Shown here: positions 23,025 through 34,440 of the stretch, piece by piece
Layout: every line of letters starts with the position of its first letter
Position numbering within the stretch: the stretch's first letter is position 1
Source: Rhizophagus clarus
Lineage: Eukaryota > Glomeromycota > Glomeromycetes > Glomerales > Glomeraceae
NCBI GenBank assembly: GCA_015698045.1
Contig: BLAL01000180.1
Coordinates: 868,001-932,000, forward strand
Length of the DNA stretch: 64,000 bases
Direction of reading: 5' to 3'
Notes under the pieces: model-generated
Told to the model about the DNA's origin: nothing
Databases searched by the model: none
The model's input: only the letters and a program-made list of their open reading frames with translations
Position numbers and translations under genes: made by a program

Positions 23025-23597
23025 AATTGTACAATAAATTTAAAAATAGTATATTATATCCTAATTAAATAAAGGAGGGATCAAAATCATTATGAGTGAT
23101 TATTTTCATTATTAGTGTTACTTGGAATAGGTAAATCTTATTATACTACCCTTAAAAAGGTGTGATATCTAACTATCACTGATCATGTGATATCTGCATT
23201 TGTGTTATTTATATTTATCTTAGCAATAATTTTTTGAATGATCTGATTTCTATTTGTCATAATCCTTAGATGTCATCTGTACTACCAAAAATATATAGCC
23301 TATAGATGCCACCCAAATTATTTTAAATAAATCCTAAATTAATTTGTACATTTTGACAGCCATAATTCACAAATTCCTTTTTTTTTTTAGTGTTGAAGCT
23401 GTACCATCATTTATTAAGTAAAATAGGATTATAACTATAATCACTTCTAACTTGTTATGAATACTTCCAGTTCTAAAACTGGTCTAATCATCCACCAAAT
23501 AATTTCCAAATTCCAAATGTACAAATTGCAAAATTTATATATATAATTTGTAAATTAATTTGGATTTGTACATTTGGGCTGTCATAATTCTAAATTA
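23025..23597. other. Repeat debris left of the CACTA-like element
   Basis: ATCTTATTATACTACCCT near 23135 pairs with AGGGTAGTGTGGTAAGAT near 24330, and TATAGATGCCAC near 23300 with GGCATCTATA near 24311, so the CACTA-like element sits inside an older inverted repeat. Words such as TTTGTACATTT and GTCATAATTC repeat at 23340 and 23560. No gene was seen. Confidence 0.5.
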
Positions 23598-24293
23598 CAC
23601 TACGAAAAGTAATTGTACTTAAAATATACTCAAATTATTATTAAAATATATTTAAAATAAGTATCAATTTTAATTTTACGATATACTTATAATATACTTT
23701 AAATGCACTTAAAATAATCTTAAAATGTATTTTAAATGTACTTGTTTTTTGCCCAAATACTTAAATTATACTTAAATTGGATTTTAAGTACAATTTAAAT
23801 GTGTTTTTTACATAATTAAAATGTACTTAAATTTTAATTTAAGTATATTTTAAGTATATAAAAAACATACTTATATAGTACTTATTTTTATTTTTGTTTT
23901 ATTTTTTTTTTTAAGTTTAAAGGCATTGATATCATGTATCTTTATTAATAAATGTAAGGTGCTGCACACTCAGTACAAAATATTAAGAAAAATACTTCTA
24001 ACCTGAGGGTCAATCCAATCAGACCGCCTGAGATAGTACTTATTTTTAATTTAAGTATAATTTAAGAATATTTTAAATATATAAAAAATACATTTAAATT
24101 ATACTTAAAATTTATTTTAAGTGTAATTTAAGTATTTGGGCAAAAAACAAGTACATTTAAAGTACATTTTAAGATTATTTTAAGTGTATTTAAAGTATAT
24201 TATAAGTATATCGTAAATTAAAATTGATACTTATTTTAAATATATTTTAATAACAATTTAAGTATATTTTAAATACAATTACTTTTTGTAGGG
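23598..24293. mobile_element. CACTA-like foldback element, 3-bp TTA duplication
   Basis: The left end is TTA|CACTACGAAAAGTAATTGTA. The right end, reverse-complemented, is CCCTACAAAAAGTAATTGTA, with TTA immediately outside. The arms pair over almost 290 bp, with repeated TACTTAAAATATACTT-like words. No coding capacity. A CACTAC terminus with a 3-bp duplication fits CACTA/EnSpm; a TTA target would also fit PIF/Harbinger. A retroposed fragment interrupts the centre. Confidence 0.75.
23891..24032 (-). mobile_element. Retroposed fragment inside the CACTA-like element
   Basis: The 142-bp insert is flanked by a perfect 16-bp direct repeat ATAGTACTTATTTTTA (23875-23890 and 24033-24048). On the minus strand it ends in an A-rich tail (seen here as TTTTGTTTTATTTTTTTTTT at its start). 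That is the signature of target-primed reverse transcription of a 5'-truncated LINE or a SINE. The body (CTCAGGCGGTCTGATTGGAT on the minus strand) is relatively GC-rich. Confidence 0.85.
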
Positions 24294-24843
24294 TTATTTT
24301 GGATTTGAATGGCATCTATAATATAGCCGAGGGTAGTGTGGTAAGATACCATCCAAAAACATAAACATATAGCCAAGGATAGTGTAGTAAGATGTTCCCC
24401 TTAGAACAGATTTAGATTAAATAAATTCAAAATAAGGAAATTAAAATCTTTTTTCTTACTATTATAGTGCCTGGTCATATACTGTACTTCAATTTTACAC
24501 TTCATGATTTGAATATTGATTGATCAATATAAATTTTTTCACTTATAATAGATCAAATTTTTTTATTTATTAAAATTACAATTATGATTAATTTGTTACA
24601 CTAATAAAATTATTCATAAAATAATTTAATAGAAATCAAATGAAAAAAAAATTACATAATTTTTAATCTTATGAGTGAATTCTAAGAATTAATTTTTTTT
24701 TTATCTGATATTATTTAAATCCTTCATTTGTAATATATTGGCTTACATTTATTTTGTTTTTTTGAAATTGTAAGGATTAATAAACTGTGTTAAGAAATAA
24801 TTTGCGAGGTACATCTGCAGTAAATCAATTGTTACATACTAGC
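24294..24843. other. AT-rich spacer
   Basis: The right part of the older inverted repeat ends near 24350. The remainder holds no recognisable gene or structured repeat. Confidence 0.4.
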
Positions 24844-25799
24844 TCAGTCACACTGACAAAAATTTTGCAGTCACATGACTGCAATTTTAATCTTTACATC
24901 CGGCACACCCTCTGCATTTTCATTGTTTATATTTATCTAAGTGACAGTTTTTTTTGAGTAGACGAAAATTTATTTGTCACATGTTATTTATCACCAGACA
25001 CTTTCACGTGTTAGTGCATAATTCTGTAATGCCTAGGGGTTAGATAAATATACAGGGGGGGCCAACTTAAATGTTACATAGACTGAACAGTGACCAACAG
25101 AACTGTCACTCATAAATTTGGTTATACAGACAAATTTTAATACTAAATTACGCAAAAATTTTTACTTTTTTTTAATTTTCTTGACGCACATATACCAAAA
25201 AGCAGCTGATCTCAAAAGTTAAGGTTGTATATGCTAGCTCTATGTAGGCAAAGTTTTTTTATCAAAATTGAACTACTGGTTACTTTGTTCTTAATTTTAT
25301 ATGTATTTGTTACTTTTATATTAGAAAGTTAGAATTATACTTTTTATTTTTTAAAGATTCCAATAAAAAGTTATAAAATATTTTTGCTTAAAACATTTAA
25401 AAATAATGTTTTCTTCTTTTATTGTGTATTATTTTCAAGTGTTTAATAATTTTTTATATAGTTTTGAGGTATTTCAAATAGCCGATCCTATTTTTTGAAA
25501 AATACAGAAAAGAAACTAACAAAAAAAAAATACGTAACGATAAACTTAAGCATTTTGTCATTTCTGAAAAATAGTTTTTATTTTGTGATGGGTTGATTAT
25601 TGGCAGATCTTTCACTTTAAACATGGGGGTATCGTTACATTTTACTAGTAATACATAATAATTTACATATGGTGACAGTTCTGGCGATCACTAATCAGCC
25701 TGTGTAACTAATGAGTTAGCCCTCCCGTATATTTATCTATCTTCTAGATAATGCGAGCCAAATATTATATGACTGCAAAATTTTTGTCAGTGTGACTGA
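24844..25799. mobile_element. 956-bp element with perfect 30-bp TIRs
   Basis: TCAGTCACACTGACAAAAAT, continuing TTTGCAGTCA (24844-24873), is exactly inverted at 25770-25799. A second inverted pair lies inside: AGATAAATATACAGGGGGGG near 25031 against GTATATTTATCTATC near 25727, extending into AGAACTGTCA words near 25100 and 25676. No transposase coding was seen, so it is non-autonomous. No target duplication could be matched outside the 30-bp repeats, leaving the superfamily open. Confidence 0.7.
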
Positions 25800-26143
25800 A
25801 GGATAGTTATTGTTACAATTGAAACTCGTACAGCGATCCTTAATGACAAGTACAGTCAGACCTCTATGTACTGATATTATATGTACCAATAATTTTATGT
25901 ACTAATAAATTTTTCATATCCTGTTTCACAATTAATAAAAAAACCTTTTGTACTGATATTATATATAGTTTCACGATGTAACATGTACTGATATTTTTCT
26001 TTGTCCCCTCATAATTAACATATAGTAAGATGTACTGATATTTAGATTACACTAGCATACATCATTACTTAACGTGTTATAGTGCATTTTTATTTATACT
26101 AGAAATTATATCTTATTTACAGGTAAAAAAAAAATTAACTCAA

Positions 26144-28473
26144 GATGCTTTTTAAACAAAAAAAAGAGTTGTTCTAACACATACACAAAAAAAACAACTC
26201 TGTTTAGACTATCAAAAAATGCCACGACCCATTCAAGAAGAACTTGCCACTTTATATAAAGTTAAACAAAATACCGTTTCTAACATTTTTTTAAAAAAAA
26301 GAAAAGTGGTTGAGTGTGAATCCAAACTTGGAAGAGTCAAACAAACAGAGAGAAAAGTCCATCTGTTTTCCTCAAATAGAAGAGGTTCTTTTATTATAGA
26401 CAATTAATGCACTTATTACAGACCTTATTATTAATACTGATATTTTACGTGAAAAAGCTAAATTTTTTGTACAAAGGTTTGAAATTAATGATTTTACAGC
26501 TTCTAATGAATGGATTAATGGATTTAAAGAACGTTATAATTTAAAACAGTATGTTAAATGGGTGAAGCAAAAAGTGCGCCATTAGAAATATTAGAAGAAA
26601 CAAGGAAAAATTTACATGAAATCATTAAGGATTATGATTTAAATAATGTTTTTAATTATGATGAAACAGGTAATCCTAAATTTTTTAAATTAATTGAATA
26701 AAAATTAAATATTTTCTATTACTTTTAGGATTATATTGGGATCTTGAGCCTTCTAAAACAATAATGCAAAACCCACTTTCAGGAAAAAAGAAATCAAAAA
26801 AACATGTTACACTTCTACTCACATGCAATGCAACTGGAACTGAAAAATTGAAGCCACTTTTTATCCATACTTATCAAAATTCACAAATATTGCGTGGAAA
26901 AAAAGAAAGATTTACCAGTTAATTATTACTGGAATTCAACTACATGGATGCAGATTTCAATATGAAATAATTATCTTACAAAATTGGATAGACAGATATG
27001 ATTGCAAAATTGCCATATTCTTTTATTAATTAATAACATGCTGGTACATGTAATAGATGAAAATGTAAATTTAACAAATGTGGCTGTACATTTTTTGCCA
27101 CCAAATACAGCGCACCTACAGCCATATGACGCAGGAATTATTAATTCTTTTAAGGTCAGTAATATTTATTATTAATTTGAAATAGCAATAAATTAACAGA
27201 GATTTTTTAAAGCTAGATTCAAATTATATATTTTTAATAATTCAGGCACAATATCGAAAAGTACTTGTTAGAAATAGGATTGAAGCATATGAAATTTTAC
27301 AAGAATTGAGAAAAGATGTTACTCCACTAAATATTTATGATGCCATTAATTTTAGCAAAAGTGCCTGGGATTCTGTAAGCCAGCGAACAATTTTTAAGGG
27401 TAGAGGGATCAACATGGCTGATCATATGGCTAAAAAAAAAATCATTTTTTTTTTACTTCGCTACAAGGAAAACTCACTCAATATTTTATGAAAAACTGTT
27501 TAAAAGTATTCTTTAGAAAGCTAGAGTTTCTGTCTTTCAAATAAACTTTAGTAAAATATAATACAAATAAGGCTTATAATGAAATATTACACTATGAAGT
27601 CGTCACTAAGTTGCGAATCTCCTATGGTAAGTTGCGAATCACCTAGAGAACATATCTTCAAATTAATTTTAAACTTATGAAACCTTACAAGTTAATAGTA
27701 TAATAAAAAAGAATATTTATGTCAAAAAATCATTGTGCATTTACTTATTCAAATAAATTTTTTATTAATACCCTTTTATTTTTTTATTATTAGTCATATT
27801 TGATTTTAAAAGTCTAAATACATTCAAAAAGACTAATAGCAAATGGTTAAACACTTTAATAAATAAATGAAGCGCATGTTTATACTCTTTTTAAATGTGT
27901 ATTTAACAAAATTCATATGGTAGTTTGCAAGAAATCATAAATTTTGCTCATTTTGGATCACGTGACGATCTACATTTTTTAGTCTAAAATCATATATATG
28001 TTGTGGCGTAGATACACTCTACCCCTAAATGTTGGCAATATACAGGTATTCTTTCACAAGATGAAATGAATGATATAATTGAGGATTATGATGAACAAGC
28101 AATTCGTGATGAGATGGAGATACAAGAGCTGATTAATCAACTTCCGTTTGATGATCCTATGGATGCAGTGGATTTTCTTCATATTGATGACAGTTTAAAA
28201 GGTATCGAAGGGTTAACAGATGATGAAATTGTGTCTATGGTAAAGTCTAAAAATAAAGAACCCAAAACAGATCCAAATGAAGGATCTTTGGAAGTGATTT
28301 CAACTAAAGAAGCCTTAGGTCGTTTGGATGATCTTGTTTTATTTTTTGAATATTCATCAAATATTTCTATTAATCCAGATGAATTAAATATCTTGAAGAA
28401 GTTAAGACGCCGAGTATTAACGTTACATATTAATAATGCAAAGCAAGCCACATTAGATAGTTTTATCCAATAG
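26144..28473 (+). pseudogene. Tigger/CENP-B-like transposase pseudogene
   Basis: Fragments in order: a CENP-B-type helix-turn-helix N-terminus (QKKQLCLDYQKMPRPIQEEL then VKQNTVSNIFLKKRK, near 26180-26315); a second DNA-binding part ending LKQYVK, where one base is missing near 26550 and shifts the frame; LNNVFNYDETG with the first catalytic Asp (near 26665), followed by an intron; YWDLEPSKTIMQNPLSGKKK and HVTLLLTCNATGTEKLKPLF; then LLINNML, where the usual second Asp of LLxDNA is now Asn; then FLPPNTAHLQPYDAGIINSF with the third acidic position retained. The acidic C-terminal region (28050-28473) is intact. Frameshift, in-frame stops, loss of the catalytic Asp and the MITE insertion make it inactive. 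Confidence 0.8.
27398..28025. mobile_element. PIF/Harbinger-like MITE inside the Tigger gene
   Basis: The ends are TAA|GGGTAGAGGGATC and GATACACTCTACCCC|TAA, i.e. a TAA duplication with inverted GGGTAGAG. Taking out the insert and one TAA makes the host transposase frame continuous across the site (SQRTIF..CWQYTGIL), which confirms the boundaries. A 3-bp TWA target and GGG ends are typical of PIF/Harbinger. The inside is AT-rich, without coding capacity. Confidence 0.8.
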
Positions 28474-28742
28474 CTAATTTTATTCAATAATATGTTATCA
28501 TTCATTTTTACTAATATCTTAATATAATAATATAATAATAAATTTAATAAATTTCATTTGTTATATCGTAAATTTATTTTCTTTTGAGATTTTCGATTAC
28601 AAGTAAAGATTTTTTGTACCGATATTTGATCAACATAACATAGTAATATCGGTACATAAAATTTTCATAATATACCGATAATTGGATATACCGATATTTT
28701 TTCCTCAAAACAATAGTATCGGTACATAGAGGTTCGACTGTA

Positions 28743-29434
28743 TACGTAATGATGATGATAATTTTTTTTCAATAATGATGTCTAAAAAATATAGGCTAGA
28801 ATTTATAATTTATAATTAGTGACATTTACGCTAATATTATTATTATATCTTGCCAATTAGGTGGCATTAGAATTTTTAAGAGTTAGGGCATTATGTTTGA
28901 ACCTGCCTTAATGAAGACATCAACTGGTGGAAAAATAAATATGAAGGTCATGCCCAGGAATTAGATACATGCATGAGTAAGGATACAATATGACCGATAT
29001 ATAAGGATATCTTGAAAATTTAGAAGGCCAACCGGACAAGAAAAAAGATGTAAATGTACACGATTATTTCAATATAATCCGGAAAGATATTACACACATT
29101 ATGACATAGAAAGAGCAAAAAAATTAGGACTGACAAATGCACTCATTTATGAAAAAAATAAATGTGGTTTAAGGTACATAAAAATTATTTATTTATTATT
29201 TTTGATTGAGCTAAAGTATAAAACATATTTCATGTTATATAATTTCAACTATATTTTGTTTCTATACATAATGCAAATAGAAAAAGCTTTATACGTGAAT
29301 GTGGGTCAAAATATTGTTCACATAATGCACCCCATAAGGAAATACCATTTAGAGTTAGTATTATTTTTAACTTTCGATTCTCTCCTTAGCACTTGTGCAA
29401 TAAAATTATTATAGCAATAAAATACATATCTTGT
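28743..29434. other. Spacer with a decayed coding fragment
   Basis: Between about 28990 and 29170 the plus strand reads LENLEGQPDKKKDVNVHDYF and then DITHIM in one frame, followed by stops and a frameshifted continuation. This is a degraded exon of unknown family. Nothing else could be recognised. Confidence 0.35.
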
Positions 29435-32138
29435 TCAATCATCTGGTAATTCAAATGGAAAAAAATTCAATTTTTGCCTTTTCGCTTCTGGATTCTTATC
29501 GTAAAAATCTTTCGCATTAACATACGGACGCTTTTTAACATCTCCAATAAAAGTATCACCGATGCCTTCAAGGGTGTTTTTCAACCTGTTTATTTCCCAA
29601 AAATTGGGATTAATATCTTTGGTAAAGAAAAACACGGCCCGTGATGAAAAAACAGGATCAAAGTGTTTATCAAAGTTGTCTTTTGAAATGTTTAGAACAC
29701 CTCTTATATCTTCTGGCCCGCTATATGGTTGTGTGGTGAAGAGGATTGTAACGAGTTCACAACGTTGATACAGTTGATTAAAGTACTTAATAAGACCACG
29801 TAAATTTTTTACGTCTTCATCTTTAACTTCCGTTTCAGTTATTTCTTTTGATCCATAGTCCCATTTGCACTGAATTATTGTTATAACATCTAAAACATCA
29901 AAAGCAGCCTTTCTGACTAAGAATATATCTGAGAATTTAGCAGACTGAGCGTTGATAACTATAACTTCTCCACTCATCAGATCGATCAGTTTACTATCAA
30001 ATCTGTTTTTCAAAACTGGGTTTTTTAGAAATTGATTAATCGCCTCACATACTCTGAGATTTTTCAGATCTACAGGTATATCCAAGTAAATATCTTCCCC
30101 AGTAGCGCCAGGATATAGATCTCTTAAAGTCAAACTTTTTGTCCCCATTTTGATGGTCAGATTGGTACGAAATGCTTCATGATGCAACACAAACAACTCC
30201 CACTCTTGCCAATACATGCGATCAGATACTCGGAAGGCCTTATTCATAAGTTCCGCATCTAAAAGTTTTAAGACCTCATTGTAAAGGCAGACAAAAAAGA
30301 ATGGCATGTGCATAATGACACGCTTATCGGGATCTCTATCATCTTTGGAAAGAATAACACGTCCATCACGTTCCAGATCTCTTACTTTTACATTACTATT
30401 ATTGTCGAGGCAAGTATCACGAGTAAGACTCTTTCCTTCAACACAATTATATAAGATTTTTGTAGCAAGGTGCTCATTATCTAACACATAATCCTTAATA
30501 TTGTATCTCATGTTAAGAGCATGCTTAACTTCTTCAAAAATGGAGTTAAAATTTTGATTTTCAAGATTTTGAAAGAAATCATCACAATTTCTTCCTGACC
30601 AAAAGCATTGAATAAAGAGTTGTTCAAGTGCACGAGGCAACCCTCCTGTGTCCATCAAAAGTTGAAGAAGTGGGGCGCAAAGTTTCCATTTATATATATG
30701 GTTGTCATAAGTTGGAGCTTTAAATTTCATTGCAAAATGATCCATAATCCGAATCATAGATGCAATGTTCAACAATGGACATTCAATAAACTCGAATGAG
30801 ATTTTTGAAGCTTCCTTCTGTTCTATGACAGCATGTGGTGCCGTTCCTGAGAGAAATGGCAGAACAAAGGTATCTGAAATAGTCATACTAAACGAAGTGG
30901 GAACTATGTATCTCGAAAGACTACTGATCATACTTTTGAAAAGTTCTTTTGGTGGACTCGTATTATCTTTCTTATCCCAGGTATCAATCAACTGAAATTC
31001 ATCGATATGAAGATATAGAAAAAATTGTTCACCCACGGAGAGCTTCAGGGATTTGCGACAACTCTTGATGACATTGTCGACATTAAAATGAACATCAAGA
31101 TTATGACAGTGAACACGAGCTAAAGAACGGAATTCTTCAAACTTCATATCATATTTCTTTTCAATAAAGAATGCATAAGCAATGCGCAGTCCAAAGATTA
31201 CTGTTGTAGGATAGCGATAGTCTAATTCATCAAGTTGGATACCATTTCCAAAATCAATGTAGAGGTATTCAAAATGAATACTAGACCATTCTTTGGGTTT
31301 CTCTAAATTCTCTTTGACATAATAGAAAAGATCATGGCCAAACCGAGTTTTGCCTATTTGAGAGATTCAGATACAGATAAGCAACTAATATTAATCGTTT
31401 AAAAATGTACAAAAAAACATACCTATCCCGGGGCCTCCTCCACTGACAAGGCACCAGTAACCCGATTTACTAATTATATTTTCAATATGACTTTTTACAG
31501 TAACATTTACCTTACGCATTGCTGGTTCGAAATTACGCTGTTGCAACGGCATTTCTAATTTGTTAGGTGAACCAGGCCTACGCTCTCTAGTATCCTTTAT
31601 AATTTCCTCGATAATAGCTTCAACTGATTAAAGAGAGGGCAATAATTAAATCAGGTATACAGTTTAAAAATGCAGGCAATAACAAAAAATCATGACAGAG
31701 AAATGAGATGTAAATAATATATTCTATTTCCCTGTTCGAGAGGTAAAACATTGGGAGACACTTACCAGCGGGGGCTACAGCGGTGGGGACTATAAAGACG
31801 TGAATATAACGTTTTTTAGGCTTTTTTTCAGCATCATCAAAATATTCATTAAGATCACGTCCAGGTTTCATCATTGTACCATTAATGTCATTTTTGGTCT
31901 AAGTTTTCTCATCTTCAAGGCTATCAAGTTCAAGTTCGACTTTATAAATATCCATTTTAATTATTTTAGCTTCTTTAACTTCTTTTATGCGAAAAAGCTT
32001 TTCTTTAAAATTTGCAACGGTCATATCAGTGAATTGGACACTGATATTTTCTTCGTCGGTGAAAAATTCGCCAATAGGTACATTGAGAATATCATTAGAA
32101 GTTTGTCCTGAAATCAAACAATTAAGTGAAAATAACAT
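29435..32138 (-). CDS. Crinkler (CRN)-type effector with P-loop NTPase and nuclease-like domain; one internal TAG
   Basis: Exons on the minus strand are 32138-31766, 31623-31423 and 31353-29435, in phase, 830 codons plus stop. Codons 1-79 form a Crinkler header (MLFSLNCLISGQTSND...FKEKLFRIKEVKEAKII...KVELEL), a ubiquitin-like N-terminus used in trafficking in CRN proteins. Codon 80 is TAG (31901-31899). The frame then continues with MKPGRDLNEYFDD. A Walker A GGGPGIGKT spans an exon junction at 186-194 and a Walker B-like LYLHIDE lies at 304-310. The C-terminus has D667, D680 and QCK at 686-688, consistent with a PD-(D/E)xK-like nuclease. Header-NTPase-REase is the known CRN layout. Either this is a recent nonsense allele or a shorter product starts at the ATG after the stop. 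Confidence 0.8.
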
Positions 32139-32609
32139 GTTGTCTGTAAGAGTGAATAGACTTTTTAGAAAAAGTTAAAAAATTTTAAGAAAGGTTGAGA
32201 GAGGTCTAAGGCATATATATACTTTATATACTTTTCTGAATACATCGTGACTATAGACTTTAAACTCTTGTGGCTTGTTGAAACATAATGCAGAAAATAA
32301 CATAGATACTCCGACAAAATTAATAAGCATAGTAAAAATCAGTAGTCACTTAGAAAAATGATTCTTTACTCATTAGATTTTGATTCTCCGACGATTCTCG
32401 GGACATATTTTAATATTTTAGGTCGTACGAGTGGTCGTACGATTGACTAATCAGTGTGGCTTTTTTACTGCCATTTGCCAATAAATTAATTAAGCGCAGT
32501 AATTATTATTTCTCTGAGCCTAAACGTTATGGATTCGTTTAAAAGAAACCGAAATATCGCAGTTTGAAATAAGTGTTGAAGTCCGGACGAGATACTTCGC
32601 AATTAAGGT
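32139..32609. promoter_or_regulatory. Upstream region of the Crinkler gene
   Basis: It lies directly 5' of the minus-strand gene and is less AT-rich than its surroundings. GTCGTACGAGTGGTCGTACG (32423-32442) holds two copies of GTCGTACG, a partly palindromic word that could be an operator-like site. No factor can be named. Confidence 0.3.
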
Positions 32610-32912
32610 ATGAATGAATATGTTTTTTCGGTTGTAGCTCTGCAATTTATAAAAAGGCGACTTCAGAACTTAAAAACTAACTCATTTTTTTGTTTAGAAC
32701 TTTCGAGGTTATTAGGCGGAGAACATAAACTTTCGGTGAGTATTGCTAAGGTCGATATTGTTAATTTATTTCTGACTCCGCATGTTCTATGCATAACCGA
32801 TGACCATTTTATTTTATCTAGAATACCGATGTTGAGGACAATTGAAATCGGATTAGAGTTATGTTGGGATATTGGAAGAAAACATATAATAAAAAGAAAA
32901 TATAAAGAATAA
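32610..32912 (+). CDS. Uncertain 100-codon reading frame
   Basis: An ATG-started frame of 100 codons with base composition less AT-rich than its surroundings, located about 470 bp from the divergent Crinkler start. The product (LSRLLGGEHKLSVSI, LRTIEIGLELCWDIG) shows no recognisable domain, signal peptide or repeat. It may be an exon or transcribed leader of something larger, or chance. I do not assign a function. Confidence 0.2.
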   Translation: MNEYVFSVVALQFIKRRLQNLKTNSFFCLELSRLLGGEHKLSVSIAKVDIVNLFLTPHVLCITDDHFILSRIPMLRTIEIGLELCWDIGRKHIIKRKYKE

Positions 32913-32929
32913 TAAAAAGGATATAAAAA

Positions 32930-34440
32930 GGATCAATATTAAAAAGATAATGAGAATGAGAAAATAGTTTTATAAAAAATTAAAAATTAATGAGATGAAC
33001 GAATCAGATTATCAAAAAATTTTAGAAAATGTTGATAAGGAAAAGAAGTATTTTGCATGTAAACAAATATATTTATGCTTTCATGATGATATTTATTCTA
33101 TAGTTTAAATAATATATAGATATTATTAATATATGACTATGATATATTATAATTTCAGTTTAATAATTATTATTTACCTAATTCATTATTTTTCACTATA
33201 ATTTTCTTTCTATTTCATTAATTTCATTATCTTTATTGATTTCATTTGTCTTTTCATTTGAATAATCATAGGTATTTAGTTTATTGTGATTTTAAAAATT
33301 AGAAGTAATAAAATAATAACCTATTTTTTTTAGAAATTGGCATTACTTAGAGGGTTTTTGATTTAGTTGAATCTGAAGTAATTAGAGATGGTCTGTGGAT
33401 TGTATTATAAATTTGCACAAAAAAAAATCAATTCATTTACCAATATAGGAAAGAAAGCATATACAAATATATTTAGCAAATTGACTTGTTATAGACTAAC
33501 TTTACTCAAATCATTTTAAGATATCAGGTATAGTTTTAAATTTTTTTCATTGATGTTTTTTGATTTTTGGTTATTCCTATTATAGTTAAGAATATAAAAT
33601 ATATTGAAAATTTTTTTTTATATTTCTTTTTTTAGAATTTATTAATATCCTACCTATATTTTTATTTTTACATTTTATTAACTATATTTTTTAGAAGTAT
33701 AACAGTTGACTATAATATCCTTATAGTATAATATCATATCTATAAATTTGATATAAAAGATCTGAATATTATATATGAAGGGTTTAAATTTTTTTTACAT
33801 AATTTGTATAATATTTGAAACATTTTACTTAAAAAGGTATTATAAATAAATTTAGTGTATTTATATTTATAATATTAAATATTCATTTATTTGTTTATTA
33901 AAAAATTCAGTTTAGTTAAATACTATTTATAAAAAATCTTTTATTTGTATCCTTTCTCTTAAACTATTATATCTACTATAGTATAATATTCTTTAAAATT
34001 GCTGAATTTATTTTGTACCTAAGTATTATAGTCAATTATTTATAGTAGTATTTTTTTTTAGATTTAATTTTCACTAATATTTAATTTTTTAAAAGGTCTA
34101 TTAAGAATCCCAAATATCTCTCATTTAGATTAAATATAATGTATAGTAAAATTTTTAATTTAGAATATCTTAGTCAATATTAATGCCATCAAAATAAAAT
34201 TTATATCATTGGATTTGTTTTATTGAGACAAATTTAATAATATAAATTTTATTAAAATCCAATCAGTAGATTTTTAAATACAGAAGTAATTAAAAAGTTG
34301 AAATTTTATTTTTTATAAATCAAATGATTTTTACAAAATTGTATTATTAATTAAATAAAAAAATACTTTTAAAATATTATTTTAAGTCTCATATTTAAAA
34401 TAAATATAAATTTATTATGCTGGTATTTATAATTTGTATT
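32930..34440. other. AT-rich gene-free stretch
   Basis: No gene could be supported. Oligo(A)/oligo(T) and scattered TTTAAATATT-type words only. Confidence 0.5.

Larger units (their letters stand above)
25853..28740 (+). mobile_element. Decayed pogo/Tigger-type transposon
   Basis: The element is bounded by TA|CAGTCAGACCTCTATGTAC and GTACATAGAGGTTCGACTG|TA, giving TA duplication and inverted ends with few mismatches. Near both ends the words TGTACTGATAT or TACCGATAT repeat several times, like subterminal binding sites. It encodes a broken transposase and carries a nested MITE. Confidence 0.85.

Noticed and set aside
29202..29414. 70-codon plus frame before the Crinkler gene
   Set aside because: Hydrophobic AT-driven frame without a domain; lies beside a decayed exon fragment.
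29562..30995. Several short plus-strand frames opposite the Crinkler gene
   Set aside because: Antisense shadows of the long minus-strand coding exon.
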